Positions 46,975 to 55,437 of a stretch of DNA of 64,000 nt are shown one piece after another; position 1 is the stretch's first letter, and each line of letters opens with the position of its first letter. Source of the DNA: Pseudomonas viridiflava (lineage in GTDB: Bacteria; Pseudomonadota; Gammaproteobacteria; Pseudomonadales; Pseudomonadaceae). The stretch spans positions 1 through 64,000 of the forward strand of contig NZ_UUIS01000092.1 in assembly GCF_900589395.1 (NCBI RefSeq). The letters run 5' to 3'. The notes under the pieces are model-generated. The model did no database searches, was not told the DNA's origin, and worked only from the letters and a program-made list of their open reading frames with translations. Made by a program: the position numbers and the translations under genes.

Positions 46975-47853
46975 ATGCACAGTGAACTGCTCGTTGATGC
47001 GCGCAACCTGACCGGCGAAAGCCCGGTGTGGGACGCCACTGAAAACGCCCTGTACTGGGTGGATATCCCTGCCGGCCAGCTGCATCGCTGGGGGGCAGCC
47101 GATGGCAAGCACCAGGTGTGGCAGGGCGATGAGCCGCTGGCCTGCATCGCTCGCCGCGGCCAGGGCTGGATTGCCGGCCGCCAGAGCGGCGTGTTCGAAC
47201 TGCAGGCAAATGATCAGGGCGGGCTGGACAGCCGGCTGCTGCAGCCAGTCGAACATGCCCGGCCAGGCATGCGTTTCAATGATGGCCGCTGCGACCGGCA
47301 AGGCCGGTTCTGGGCCGGCACCATGTTGATGGACATGCAGGCCGGTGCCCGCGTCGGCGCGCTGTATCGCCACGACGGCGAAGGTCTGCATCTGCAACTG
47401 GAAAAGATGATCGTGCCCAACGGCCTGGCGTTCAGCCCCGACGGCACGCGCATGTACTTGTCCGACTCGCACCCGGACGTACAGGCCATCTGGACCTTCG
47501 ACTACGACATCGACAGCGGCACGCCGCACAACCAGCAGTTGTTCGTCGACATGCGCGCCCTGCCCGGTCGCCCGGACGGCGCGGCCATCGACCAGGACGG
47601 CTGCTACTGGATCTGCGGCAATGACGCCGGCCAGATTCATCGCTTTACCCCGGACGGCCGTCTGGACCGCTCGCTCAGCGTACCGGTCAAGAAACCTGCC
47701 ATGTGCGCCTTTGGCGGCGCGAACCTGGACACGCTGTTTGTCACCTCGATACGCCCCGGCGGCATCGACCTCAGCGACCAGCCCCTGGCGGGCGGGGTCT
47801 TTGCCTTGAACCCTGGCGTCAAGGGCCTGGAGGAGCCTGCCTGTCGACGCTGA
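46975..47853 (+). CDS. SMP-30/gluconolactonase-family aldarolactonase
   Basis: A 292-residue six-bladed beta-propeller hydrolase of the SMP-30/regucalcin family. It probably opens the galactaro- or glucaro-lactone made by uronate dehydrogenase. Metal-binding and catalytic landmarks are the early Glu in LTGESPVWDATEN, GMRFNDGRCDRQGRFWAG, and the Asn and Asp in MIVPNGLAFSPDGTRMYLSDS. The ATG at 46975 has AAGGA nine bases upstream. It lies between the dehydrogenase and the TRAP genes on the same strand. The exact lactone is inferred from the operon. Confidence 0.9.
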   Translation: MHSELLVDARNLTGESPVWDATENALYWVDIPAGQLHRWGAADGKHQVWQGDEPLACIARRGQGWIAGRQSGVFELQANDQGGLDSRLLQPVEHARPGMRFNDGRCDRQGRFWAGTMLMDMQAGARVGALYRHDGEGLHLQLEKMIVPNGLAFSPDGTRMYLSDSHPDVQAIWTFDYDIDSGTPHNQQLFVDMRALPGRPDGAAIDQDGCYWICGNDAGQIHRFTPDGRLDRSLSVPVKKPAMCAFGGANLDTLFVTSIRPGGIDLSDQPLAGGVFALNPGVKGLEEPACRR

Positions 47854-47914
47854 TGCCCGACTGCCGCACTCACATTCGAACGAAACCAGATAATAACAAC
47901 ACCGGAGTTTCACC

Positions 47915-48886
47915 ATGACCTTCAAACGCAAGCTGCTTCTTGCTGTTCTTCCGTTGGCGATCAGCCTCTCCGCGACCGCCGCTGAGGTGAAAATCAAATT
48001 CGCCGAAATCCACCCGGCCGGCTACCCGACCGTGGTGGCCGAAGAGAACATGGGCAAGAAACTGAAAGAGGCCAGCAACGGCGAAATCACGTTCCAGATG
48101 TTCGCCGGCGGCGTACTCGGTTCCGAGAAAGAAGTGGTCGAGCAGGTGCAGATCGGTGCCGTGCAGATGGCCCGCGTCAGCCTGGGCATCGTCGGCCCTG
48201 TCGTGCCGGACGTAAACGTGTTCAACATGCCGTTCGTGTTCCGCGACCATGCCCACATGCGCAAGATCATCGACGGCGAGATCGGCCAGGAGATCCTCGA
48301 CAAGATCACCAATTCCCAATTCAACATGGTGGCCCTGGCGTGGATGGATGGCGGCACTCGCAACCTCTATACCAAGAAACCGGTGCGCAAGATCGAAGAC
48401 CTCAAGGGCATGAAAATCCGCGTGCAGGGCAACCCGCTGTTCATCGACATGATGAACGCCATGGGCGGCAACGGCATTGCGATGGACACCGGCGAGATCT
48501 TCAGTGCCTTGCAGACCGGCGTGATCGACGGCGCGGAAAACAACCCGCCGACCCTGCTGGAACACAACCACTTCCAGAGCGCCAAGTACTACACCCTGAC
48601 CGGTCACCTGATCCTGCCGGAGCCGGTGGTGATCTCAAAGACCACCTGGAACAAGATGACGCCTGACCAGCAAGCGCTGCTCAAGAAGGTCGCCCGCGAA
48701 GCGCAGATGGAAGAACGCGCCCTGTGGGACGCCAAGTCGGCCGCCAGCGAAGAAAAACTCAAGGCCGCCGGTGTCGAGTTCATCACCGTCGACAAGAAAC
48801 CCTTCTTCGACGCCACTGCACCGGTTCGCGAGAAATACGGCGCGCCGTATGCCGACCTGATGAAACGCATCGCTGCCGTCCAGTAA
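47915..48886 (+). CDS. TRAP transporter solute-binding protein (DctP family)
   Basis: A 323-residue periplasmic binding protein with a signal peptide (FKRKLLLAVLPLAISLSATA cut after AA). It captures the substrate for the TRAP permease encoded downstream. Family features are GGVLGSEKEVVEQVQIGAVQ and KGMKIRVQGNPLF; the Arg in KIRVQ is the residue that clamps the substrate carboxylate in DctP proteins. GGAG lies seven bases before the ATG. From its place after uronate dehydrogenase and lactonase genes, the ligand is probably galacturonate, glucuronate or the aldarate. A hairpin separates it from the permease genes. Confidence 0.92.
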   Translation: MTFKRKLLLAVLPLAISLSATAAEVKIKFAEIHPAGYPTVVAEENMGKKLKEASNGEITFQMFAGGVLGSEKEVVEQVQIGAVQMARVSLGIVGPVVPDVNVFNMPFVFRDHAHMRKIIDGEIGQEILDKITNSQFNMVALAWMDGGTRNLYTKKPVRKIEDLKGMKIRVQGNPLFIDMMNAMGGNGIAMDTGEIFSALQTGVIDGAENNPPTLLEHNHFQSAKYYTLTGHLILPEPVVISKTTWNKMTPDQQALLKKVAREAQMEERALWDAKSAASEEKLKAAGVEFITVDKKPFFDATAPVREKYGAPYADLMKRIAAVQ

Positions 48887-48910
48887 TACCGTTCCCCACC
48901 CAGATGACCC

Positions 48911-48939
48911 CTGCAGGCGCGGCCACCACCGCCCTGCAG
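48911..48939 (+). other. Intercistronic hairpin between dctP-like and dctQ-like genes
   Basis: CTGCAGG-C-GCGG pairs with CCGCCCTGCAG across a short loop (11 pairs, one bulge), ending 14 bases before the next ATG. It may protect the upstream message and reduce permease output relative to binding protein. Confidence 0.45.
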
Positions 48940-48953
48940 CCTTGGATGTGCCT

Positions 48954-49481
48954 ATGAAAACGTTCTTCCTGCGCCTGAACGACACGCTGTACAGCAGTTG
49001 CATCTGGATTGCGGGCCTGTCGATCCTGACCATGACGCTGATCATTCCCTGGGGCATCTTTGCCCGCTACGTGCTGGGCACCGGCTCCAGCTGGCCGGAG
49101 CCGGTGGCGATCCTGCTGATGATGGTGTTCTGCTTCATCGGTGCGGCCGCCAGCTACCGGGCCGGTGCGCACATGGCCGTGTCGATGGCCACCGACCGCA
49201 TGCCCGAGCCACTGCGCAAGCTATTGGCCGTGGTGGTGCAATTTCTGATGATCGCGGTGTGCGTGTACATGACCTGGTACGGCACGCGCCTGTGCATAAC
49301 CACCTGGAACCAGTTCATGGCCTCGTTGCCGGGCGTACGGGTCGGCATGACTTACGCACCGATCCCGATCGGCGGGCTGTTGACCCTGGTCTTTGTGCTG
49401 GAAAAACTCATCCTGGGCGATCAGAGCCACCGCAAGGTCGTGCGCTTCGACCACATCGAAGAAAACGAAGGAGCCGCCTGA
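48954..49481 (+). CDS. TRAP transporter small membrane subunit (DctQ family)
   Basis: A 175-residue inner-membrane protein with four predicted hydrophobic segments, the small permease subunit that pairs with the large DctM subunit. The WGIFARYVLGTGSSWPEP segment after helix one is the DctQ signature. I chose the ATG at 48954 (MKTFFLRL); a start four codons earlier is possible. Its TGA is directly followed by the ATG of the large subunit, so translation is coupled. Confidence 0.92.
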   Translation: MKTFFLRLNDTLYSSCIWIAGLSILTMTLIIPWGIFARYVLGTGSSWPEPVAILLMMVFCFIGAAASYRAGAHMAVSMATDRMPEPLRKLLAVVVQFLMIAVCVYMTWYGTRLCITTWNQFMASLPGVRVGMTYAPIPIGGLLTLVFVLEKLILGDQSHRKVVRFDHIEENEGAA

Positions 49482-50762
49482 ATGGATGCCTTGATTCTCC
49501 TGGGCAGTTTCATCCTGCTCATCCTGATCGGCATGCCGGTCGCCTATGCACTGGGCCTGTCGGCCTTGATCGGCGCCTGGTGGATCGACATTCCCCTGCA
49601 AGCCATGCTGATCCAGGTGGCCGGCGGGGTGAACAAGTTCTCGCTGCTGGCCATTCCGTTCTTCGTCCTGGCCGGCGCAATCATGGCCGAGGGCGGCATG
49701 TCACGACGCCTGGTGGCCTTTGCCGGGGTGCTGGTGGGCTTTGTCCGCGGCGGCCTGTCACTGGTCAACATCGTGGCCTCGACCTTCTTCGGCGCCATCT
49801 CCGGCTCCTCGGTGGCCGACACCGCCTCGGTCGGCTCAGTACTGATTCCGGAAATGGAGCGCAAGGGCTATCCGCGCGACTTCTCCACGGCAGTGACCGT
49901 CAGCGGCTCGGTGCAGGCCCTGCTGACGCCACCGAGCCACAACTCGGTGCTCTACTCGCTGGCCGCCGGCGGCACGGTGTCGATCGCCTCGCTGTTCATG
50001 GCCGGTGTCGTGCCGGGGCTGTTGATGAGCGCGATTCTGATGGGCCTGTGCCTGATCTTCGCCAAGAAGCGCAACTACCCCAAGGGTGAAGTGATTCCGC
50101 TGCGCCAGGCGCTGAAGATTGCAGCCGACGCGCTCTGGGGCCTGATGGCCATGGTCATCATTCTGGGCGGCATCCTGTCGGGCGTGTTTACCGCGACCGA
50201 ATCGGCGGCCATCGCGGTGGTCTGGTCGTTCTTCGTGACCATGTTCATCTACCGCGACTACAAGTGGCGCGACCTGCCCAAGCTGATGCACCGCACGGTA
50301 CGCACCATCTCCATCGTGATGATCCTGATCGGCTTTGCCGCCAGCTTCGGCTACGTCATGACCCTGATGCAGATCCCGGCCAAGATCACCACGGCGTTCC
50401 TGACCCTGTCGGACAACCGCTACGTGATCCTGATGTGCATCAACGTCATGCTGCTGTTGCTGGGCACGGTGATGGACATGGCCCCGCTGATCCTGATCCT
50501 GACCCCGATCCTGCTGCCGGTGGTGACCGGTATCGGCGTGGATCCGGTGCAGTTCGGCATGATCATGCTGGTCAACCTGGGCATCGGGCTGATCACACCG
50601 CCGGTGGGGGCGGTGCTGTTCGTCGGCTCGGCGATCGGCAAGGTCAGTATCGAATCGACGGTCAAGGCGTTGCTGCCGTTCTATGCCGCGCTGTTTCTGG
50701 TACTGCTGGCCGTGACCTACATTCCGGCCCTGTCGCTGTGGTTGCCTAGCGTCGTTCTCTGA
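49482..50762 (+). CDS. TRAP transporter large membrane subunit (DctM family)
   Basis: A 426-residue inner-membrane protein with about twelve hydrophobic segments, the sodium-driven transport subunit of the TRAP system. Typical segments are LIGMPVAYALGLSALIGAWW, AGAIMAEGGMSRRLV, SGSSVADTASVGSVLIPEM and ITPPVGAVLFVGSAIGKVS. The start codon directly abuts the stop codon of the small subunit. It is the last gene of the udh operon and is followed at once by an intrinsic terminator. Substrate is inferred to be a uronate or aldarate. Confidence 0.93.
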   Translation: MDALILLGSFILLILIGMPVAYALGLSALIGAWWIDIPLQAMLIQVAGGVNKFSLLAIPFFVLAGAIMAEGGMSRRLVAFAGVLVGFVRGGLSLVNIVASTFFGAISGSSVADTASVGSVLIPEMERKGYPRDFSTAVTVSGSVQALLTPPSHNSVLYSLAAGGTVSIASLFMAGVVPGLLMSAILMGLCLIFAKKRNYPKGEVIPLRQALKIAADALWGLMAMVIILGGILSGVFTATESAAIAVVWSFFVTMFIYRDYKWRDLPKLMHRTVRTISIVMILIGFAASFGYVMTLMQIPAKITTAFLTLSDNRYVILMCINVMLLLLGTVMDMAPLILILTPILLPVVTGIGVDPVQFGMIMLVNLGIGLITPPVGAVLFVGSAIGKVSIESTVKALLPFYAALFLVLLAVTYIPALSLWLPSVVL

Positions 50763-50775
50763 TACTGCATGAATG

Positions 50776-50809
50776 AAAGGCGGGCCATTCTGGCCCGCCT
50801 TTTCTTTTT
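50776..50809 (+). terminator. Rho-independent terminator of the udh-TRAP operon
   Basis: AAGGCGGGCC and GGCCCGCCTT form a near-perfect stem with a short loop, followed by TTCTTTTT. Confidence 0.9.
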
Positions 50810-50836
50810 CTGGCCTTTTGCAAATGGATTGTGCTC

Positions 50837-51757
50837 ATGGCGGTTTCCGCATCTTCTCCTGTTCCATTGCCACGCCACGTGGCCGTGGCCCTGCTCGCGC
50901 TGCTGGCCTGCTGTTTTGCCGGCAATCACATTGCGGCGCGCTTCGCTTTCGATGACGGCACCGGCGTCTTGCTGGCGATCCTGTGCCGCTCCGGGATCAC
51001 CTTGCTGGCCTTGGCCGGCCTGCTGCTGTGGCAGCGCCAGTCACTGAGCCTGCCCAAGGGCAGCTGGCGTTGGCAATTGCTGCTGGGCCTGCTGATTGCC
51101 ACCCAGAGCCTGTGCCTGTATTCGGCAGTGGCACGCATTCCGGTGGCGCTGGCGTTGCTGGTGGGCAACACCTTCCCGATCCTGCTGGTGCTGCTCGGCT
51201 GGGCGCTGGGCGGACCGCGCCCGACGCGGCGCACGGTGTTGTTGATGGGCATGATCCTGGTCGGCCTGGTGCTGGCGCTGGACGTGCCGGCGCGCCTGGC
51301 CAGCAGTGGCGAGTCCAACCCGCACTGGACGCTGGGGGTCAGCCTGGCCTTCTGCGCGGCCTGTGTATTTGCCTGTGCCTTGTGGATCACCGATCACAAA
51401 CTGGCCGCGGTGCGTGGCCCGGTGCGCAGCCTGCTGACGCTGGCTGTGGTGTTCGTGAGCATGATGGTCGCCGGGGCCAGTGGCGTGATGCCTTCGGGGT
51501 TATCGGCACCGTCCAGCAGCACCGGCTGGGTGGCCCTGGCCAGCCTGGTGGTGCTGTACGGCATGGCGTTCACCTTGTTGTTCGTCTGCGTGCCGCGCCT
51601 GAACATGGCGCAGAACGCGCCGGTGATGAACATCGAGCCGATCGCGACCCTGATCCTGGGCTGGGCGCTGCTCAACCAGAGCCTGAGCACCGGACAGGTG
51701 CTGGGCGCAGCGGTGGTGGTCTGCGCAATCGTACTGCTGACCTGGCGCAAGGCGTGA
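50837..51757 (+). CDS. EamA/DMT-family transporter
   Basis: A 306-residue inner-membrane protein with about ten hydrophobic segments in two related halves, the EamA drug/metabolite exporter fold. AVALLALLACCFAGNHIAAR opens it and IEPIATLILGWALLNQSLS near the end is the typical second-half motif. The ATG at 50837 (MAVSASS) was taken; GTG two codons earlier is possible and the ribosome site is weak. It follows the TRAP operon terminator and precedes a REP doublet, so it is probably its own transcription unit. Substrate unknown; there is no sign it belongs to the uronate pathway. Confidence 0.82.
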   Translation: MAVSASSPVPLPRHVAVALLALLACCFAGNHIAARFAFDDGTGVLLAILCRSGITLLALAGLLLWQRQSLSLPKGSWRWQLLLGLLIATQSLCLYSAVARIPVALALLVGNTFPILLVLLGWALGGPRPTRRTVLLMGMILVGLVLALDVPARLASSGESNPHWTLGVSLAFCAACVFACALWITDHKLAAVRGPVRSLLTLAVVFVSMMVAGASGVMPSGLSAPSSSTGWVALASLVVLYGMAFTLLFVCVPRLNMAQNAPVMNIEPIATLILGWALLNQSLSTGQVLGAAVVVCAIVLLTWRKA

Positions 51758-51764
51758 TCCCCCG

Positions 51765-51905
51765 GTAGGAGCGCGCTTGCCCGCGACCGAGTGCGCAGCG
51801 CTCGCAAAAATTGTGTAGACGCTGAAAATCTACGACTGTAAATCTGCGAAACGCTGAAAATTTACGACTGCTAACGCAGCCGGTCGCGGGCAAGCGCGCT
51901 CCTAC
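51765..51905. repeat. REP doublet (REPIN) between convergent genes
   Basis: Arms GTAGGAGCGCGCTTGCCC and inverse bound a spacer with CTGAAAATCTACGACTG and CTGAAAATTTACGACTG, a direct repeat related to the spacer units at 38343 and 41348. Confidence 0.85.
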
Positions 51906-51923
51906 AGATCGGGCGTCTGACAA

Positions 51924-53216
51924 TCAGGCCGGTTGTGCAAGCGTCTCCACAGGTGGCGCAGCCGGCTCGCTGCGCACTTCGCGGGCCAGGTTCCACACCA
52001 GCACCGCGGCCACGATGTCGAACGCTGCCAGCACCACGAACAGCGGGCTGTAGCCGATCTGCGTGACCAGCACACCAAAGACCAGGGTAAACACCGCCGC
52101 GCCCAGGTAGCCGAACATCCCGCCCATGCCGGTGGCGGTTGCCACCTGGTCCTTGCTGAACGAGTCGGAGGTGATCGAGTACAAGGCGCCCGACAAGGTC
52201 TGGTGGGCAAACCCGCCGATGCACAACAACGCAATGGCCGTGTACGGGCTGTCGACCAGGCCGATGCAGGCCGGGCCGATCATGCAGCTGGCACCGAACA
52301 CCAGCACCATCTTGCGCGAGGTGAACAACGACACCTTGCAGTAACGGTGAAAGAGCGGGCTCAAGTAGCCGCCCAGCACGCAGCCGATGTCGGCGGCCAG
52401 GAACGGCAGCCAGGCGAACATCGCCACTTCCTTGATATTCATGTGCCGCTCGGTCATCAGGTACAGCGGGATCCAGGCATTGAAGGTCTGCCAGGCCGGC
52501 TCCGAGAGAATGCGTGCCGAGGCGATGGCGTAGAAGTTGCGTTCCTTGAAGATCTTCTTCCAGGCGCCCTTCTCGCGCTGGGTGACCTGAAAGTGCGCTT
52601 CCTGGCCGCTGAGGATGTAGTCACGCTCTTGGTTGCTCAGCAGTTTCTGGTCCCTGGGATGCTTGTACAGCAGCAGCCACAGCAGGGTCCAGACGATGCC
52701 CGACCCGCCAACGATCAAAAATGCCAACTGCCAGCCGCTGTGCAGGATGGCCCAGACCACCAGCGGCGGCGCCAGCAAGGCGCCCAGTGACGAGCCGATG
52801 TTGAACCAGCCGATGGCCACCGAGCGCTCCCTGGCCGGAAACCATTCGGTGGTGGCCTTGACCCCGGCCGGCAGGCCCGCCGCTTCGGTCATGCCCAACA
52901 GGCCGCGCATGAACGCCATGCTCTGCCAGCCGGTCGCCAGGGCCGCACCGGCGCAGGCCACCGACCAGGCCATGGCAAAGACCGCAAAGCCCAGCTTGGT
53001 GCCGATGAAGTCGATGAACCAGCCGGCGACCGGCTGCATCAGGGCATAGCAGATCTGCCAGGCCGCAACGATCTTGGCGTACTGCTCGGTGGAGATCGAC
53101 AGGTCGGTCATCAGCGTCGGTGCGGCGACCGAGAGGGTATTGCGCGCAAGGTAATTGACGACGAGTCCGGCCGTGACAAGGCTGACCATCCACCAGCGGA
53201 TGCCTTTAATTTTCAT
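51924..53216 (-). CDS. MFS transporter of the ACS family, hexuronate (ExuT)-like
   Basis: A 430-residue, twelve-segment major facilitator of the anion:cation symporter group, which carries uronates, aldarates and similar sugar acids. Diagnostic parts are NYLARNTLSVAAPTLMTDLS after helix one and GMTEAAGLPAGVKATTEWFP, where uronate and glucarate carriers keep a conserved pattern. It lies opposite to the EamA gene across a REP doublet. A copy of the uronate-regulon operator (53313-53326) lies about 100 bases upstream of its start, supporting a uronate substrate; galacturonate or glucuronate are the best guesses. Confidence 0.85.
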   Translation of the reverse strand: MKIKGIRWWMVSLVTAGLVVNYLARNTLSVAAPTLMTDLSISTEQYAKIVAAWQICYALMQPVAGWFIDFIGTKLGFAVFAMAWSVACAGAALATGWQSMAFMRGLLGMTEAAGLPAGVKATTEWFPARERSVAIGWFNIGSSLGALLAPPLVVWAILHSGWQLAFLIVGGSGIVWTLLWLLLYKHPRDQKLLSNQERDYILSGQEAHFQVTQREKGAWKKIFKERNFYAIASARILSEPAWQTFNAWIPLYLMTERHMNIKEVAMFAWLPFLAADIGCVLGGYLSPLFHRYCKVSLFTSRKMVLVFGASCMIGPACIGLVDSPYTAIALLCIGGFAHQTLSGALYSITSDSFSKDQVATATGMGGMFGYLGAAVFTLVFGVLVTQIGYSPLFVVLAAFDIVAAVLVWNLAREVRSEPAAPPVETLAQPA

Positions 53217-53312
53217 GGTGCACCTGAATTATTTTTAGAGGGCGGGTGATTGCCTGGGCGCGGAAAAATACCGGCGAGACAATTTGTTTCAAAATAATTC
53301 TGGCACGTTACC

Positions 53313-53326
53313 AGACGTCGTACAAC
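53313..53326. promoter_or_regulatory. Uronate-regulon operator, copy 3 (exuT-like gene)
   Basis: AGACGTCGTACAAC matches AGTCATCGTACAAC at 11 of 14 positions, including the whole right half. It lies 97 bases upstream of the carrier's start codon. Confidence 0.5.
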
Positions 53327-53452
53327 GACTTTCAGGCAGGCCATGCTCCAGGATCCGGAAGGGGGAAAACTGTTCGTATACAGACCACAGGGTCACAGGC
53401 AGGAAGGGAAATTCAGAAGGGTTCAAGGCAGGGATCGAGGGTTATTCATACA

Positions 53453-53474
53453 GGCAGGGGGCTCGCCCCCTGCC
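53453..53474 (-). terminator. Hairpin terminator after the KGG-repeat gene
   Basis: GGCAGGGGGC and its exact inverse form a ten-pair stem with a two-base loop, 17 bases past the stop codon. There is no strong T run, so termination efficiency is uncertain. Confidence 0.6.
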
Positions 53475-53490
53475 TTACTGCTATGTGCCA

Positions 53491-53808
53491 TTATTCCTGG
53501 TCCTGCCCTTGCTGCCCGCCGCGTTTACCTTGCTGGCCACTGCTCTGGTCCTGCTGGTCACTGTCGGAGTCCTGTTGCTCCTGGTCATCGGCCTGCTGGG
53601 CAGAATCATTTTGCTGCGAGCCGCCTCCCGAGGCCTGTCCGCCTTTTCTGCCGGCTTCAGCGGCACGCTCGGGGTCATTCTTGAAATTGCCCCCGGACTC
53701 TTGACCGCCTTTATGACCGGCTTCGGAGGCCCGTTCAGGGTCATTGGCAAAGTTTCCAGGATTCTGGTTTCCGGTGTTTTCGTTGTCGTTGTTTTCTGAT
53801 TCGGCCAT
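53491..53808 (-). CDS. KGG-repeat (general stress/desiccation type) hydrophilic protein
   Basis: A 105-residue, highly hydrophilic protein with no Cys, Trp or hydrophobic core. It belongs to the GsiB/con-10 KGG-repeat group, which accumulates under stress. Two repeats near residues 19-60 follow the pattern G-N-F-x-N-DPERAxEAGxKGGQxSGG. The C-terminal third is a Gln/Asp/Ser-rich tail, probably disordered. GAGGA lies seven bases upstream of the ATG at 53808, and a clean hairpin follows the gene, so it is monocistronic. No biochemical activity is known for the family; a protectant role is inferred. Confidence 0.85.
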   Translation of the reverse strand: MAESENNDNENTGNQNPGNFANDPERASEAGHKGGQESGGNFKNDPERAAEAGRKGGQASGGGSQQNDSAQQADDQEQQDSDSDQQDQSSGQQGKRGGQQGQDQE

Positions 53809-53978
53809 TTCCTTATCCTCTTGTCATGGCGAGCCGCTTCAGTGCGGTCGCACTGTTTATGAGGGGATGAGGGAGCAGTTGATCCGTGCAGTCGACCAGT
53901 GGCTGGACGAACGGATGAGCTATATCCAGCGCTTCTAAATCCGCACCACAACCAATCATCAGGCAATAAAAAAACAAA

Positions 53979-54041
53979 CGGTTATAACCTTAGTCCATAT
54001 ATTCATAACCGGCGGGTATATAAGCCGTTATGCTGCCCGCC
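53979..54041. other. Nested inverted repeats upstream of the TSUP gene
   Basis: CGGTTAT (53979-53985) pairs with ATAACCG (54005-54011). A second hairpin, GGCGGG (54011-54016) with CCCGCC (54036-54041) and inner ATAA/TTAT, overlaps it and is followed by ACTTTTTACC. The two pairings share bases and could exclude one another. Confidence 0.45.
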
Positions 54042-54081
54042 ACTTTTTACCTGACAACAGATAACTGTGGTGTAGGGCTCA

Positions 54082-54870
54082 ATGATGGAAGTTGGCGGTC
54101 TTGGTTTTGTAGTGGCCGGCCTGGTGGTCGGTTTTATCGTCGGCATGACCGGCGTCGGTGGTGGCTCGTTGATGACCCCGATCCTGTTGTGGTTCGGCAT
54201 CAACCCGGCGACGGCCGTGGGCACGGACCTGCTGTATGCGGCCATCACCAAGGCCGGCGGCGTGTACGTGCATAAAAAGAACGACAACATCGACTGGAAG
54301 ATCACCGGCTGGCTGACCCTGGGCAGCGTGCCGGCGGTCTTGCTGACCCTGTGGTTTCTCAGCAGCCTGGACAGCTCGCCCGATGCGCTCAATGCCATCA
54401 TCAAGCAGGCCCTGGGCTTTGTATTGCTGCTGACGGCCCTGGCGATCCTGTTCAAGAAGCGCCTGCTGGCGTTCGCACACAACCGTGTCGAAGGCCATTC
54501 GCTGTTCAAGGACTCCAGCCTCAACGTGCTGACGGTGGTCACCGGCCTGGTACTGGGCACCATGGTTGCCCTGACCTCCATCGGCGCTGGCGCCCTGGGC
54601 ACCGTGGCGCTGTTCATTCTTTACCCGCTGCTGCAGACCCGTCGGCTGGTGGGCACCGAGATTGCCCACGCCGTACCCCTGACCCTGGTGGCCGGGATCG
54701 GGCATGCGAGCATGGGCAACATGAACTGGGAACTGCTCGGGTTTCTGCTGCTGGGATCTTTGCCGGGCATTTACATGGGCAGTCACATGGCCGGGCGCGT
54801 GTCCGACGAACTGTTGCGCCCGTGCCTGGCAGTGATGCTGGGGCTGATCGGCTTCAAACTGGCGTTCTGA
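54082..54870 (+). CDS. TSUP family (TauE/SafE) membrane permease
   Basis: A 262-residue inner-membrane protein with about eight hydrophobic segments, of the TauE/SafE group associated with export or uptake of sulfite, sulfonates and related organic anions. VGFIVGMTGVGGGSLMTP near the start and VALTSIGAGALGTVALFILYP in the second half are the paired family motifs. Two adjacent ATG codons (54082, 54085) are possible; AGGG upstream suits the second slightly better. It is flanked by an inverted-repeat region upstream and an intrinsic terminator downstream, so it stands alone. Substrate unknown. Confidence 0.85.
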   Translation: MMEVGGLGFVVAGLVVGFIVGMTGVGGGSLMTPILLWFGINPATAVGTDLLYAAITKAGGVYVHKKNDNIDWKITGWLTLGSVPAVLLTLWFLSSLDSSPDALNAIIKQALGFVLLLTALAILFKKRLLAFAHNRVEGHSLFKDSSLNVLTVVTGLVLGTMVALTSIGAGALGTVALFILYPLLQTRRLVGTEIAHAVPLTLVAGIGHASMGNMNWELLGFLLLGSLPGIYMGSHMAGRVSDELLRPCLAVMLGLIGFKLAF

Positions 54871-54976
54871 GGGACGGACGGATGAATAAAGCGCATTCTC
54901 GTTTCATCCACATCGCTTTCACATCCTCTTCACGTCCACGGCTTTAAAGTTACCCCACTCCTTTGATGAATCCCCT

Positions 54977-55008
54977 TGGCTCGCCTCCCCCGGTGAGCCA
55001 TTTTTTTT
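54977..55008 (+). terminator. Rho-independent terminator of the TSUP gene
   Basis: TGGCTCGCC pairs with GGTGAGCCA, followed by eight T. Confidence 0.9.
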
Positions 55009-55035
55009 GCCTGCTGTTTTATCCGTTGCAACGGC

Positions 55036-55239
55036 TCAACGCACGTGAGGATCGCTGGCCGGCTTGAGTGCCGACACCATCACCGGCTCGTTGAGTTCTG
55101 CAGGCGCCTGCAACTGCGCCAGCCGTTCGCTGCTGTTGCCATTGACGACCTGGCGGCTCCATTGCCCGGCAATGCTGGCCAGCCAGCCCAGTACCAACAA
55201 GGCGGTGATCTGTAGCGTCCATTTGGTCAGTGTGGTCAT
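55036..55239 (-). CDS. Small single-span membrane protein, unknown function
   Basis: A 67-residue protein whose ATG at 55239 has GGAG seven bases upstream, a good reason to believe it is real. One hydrophobic segment (LQITALLVLGWLASIAG) near the start suggests a single membrane span or uncleaved signal anchor; the rest is polar and probably periplasmic. I recognise no family. It lies opposite to and upstream of the DUF3182 gene, about 200 bases away. Confidence 0.6.
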   Translation of the reverse strand: MTTLTKWTLQITALLVLGWLASIAGQWSRQVVNGNSSERLAQLQAPAELNEPVMVSALKPASDPHVR

Positions 55240-55437
55240 GAGGCATCTCCGGTGAGCAGTCAATGACGGGGATATAACCACTGCTCTGTTGCAAAGCCAT
55301 TGCAGTGCTGTTGCAAACGACCGCTTATCCGTGCACCGGAACTCCCGGCGACCGCCGCCCTTCCATACGTCATAAGGCCGGCCGGCTGCGGGTCGCCGGT
55401 CGTTGTTGCAGACAAGGCACCACCAAGGAGTCAGCCC

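Noticed and set aside
53867..53938. Small open frame of 23 codons (MREQLIRAVDQWLDERMSYI and on) after the KGG gene
   Set aside because: The purine-rich sequence before it is too close to the ATG and no family is known. Real coding cannot be excluded.
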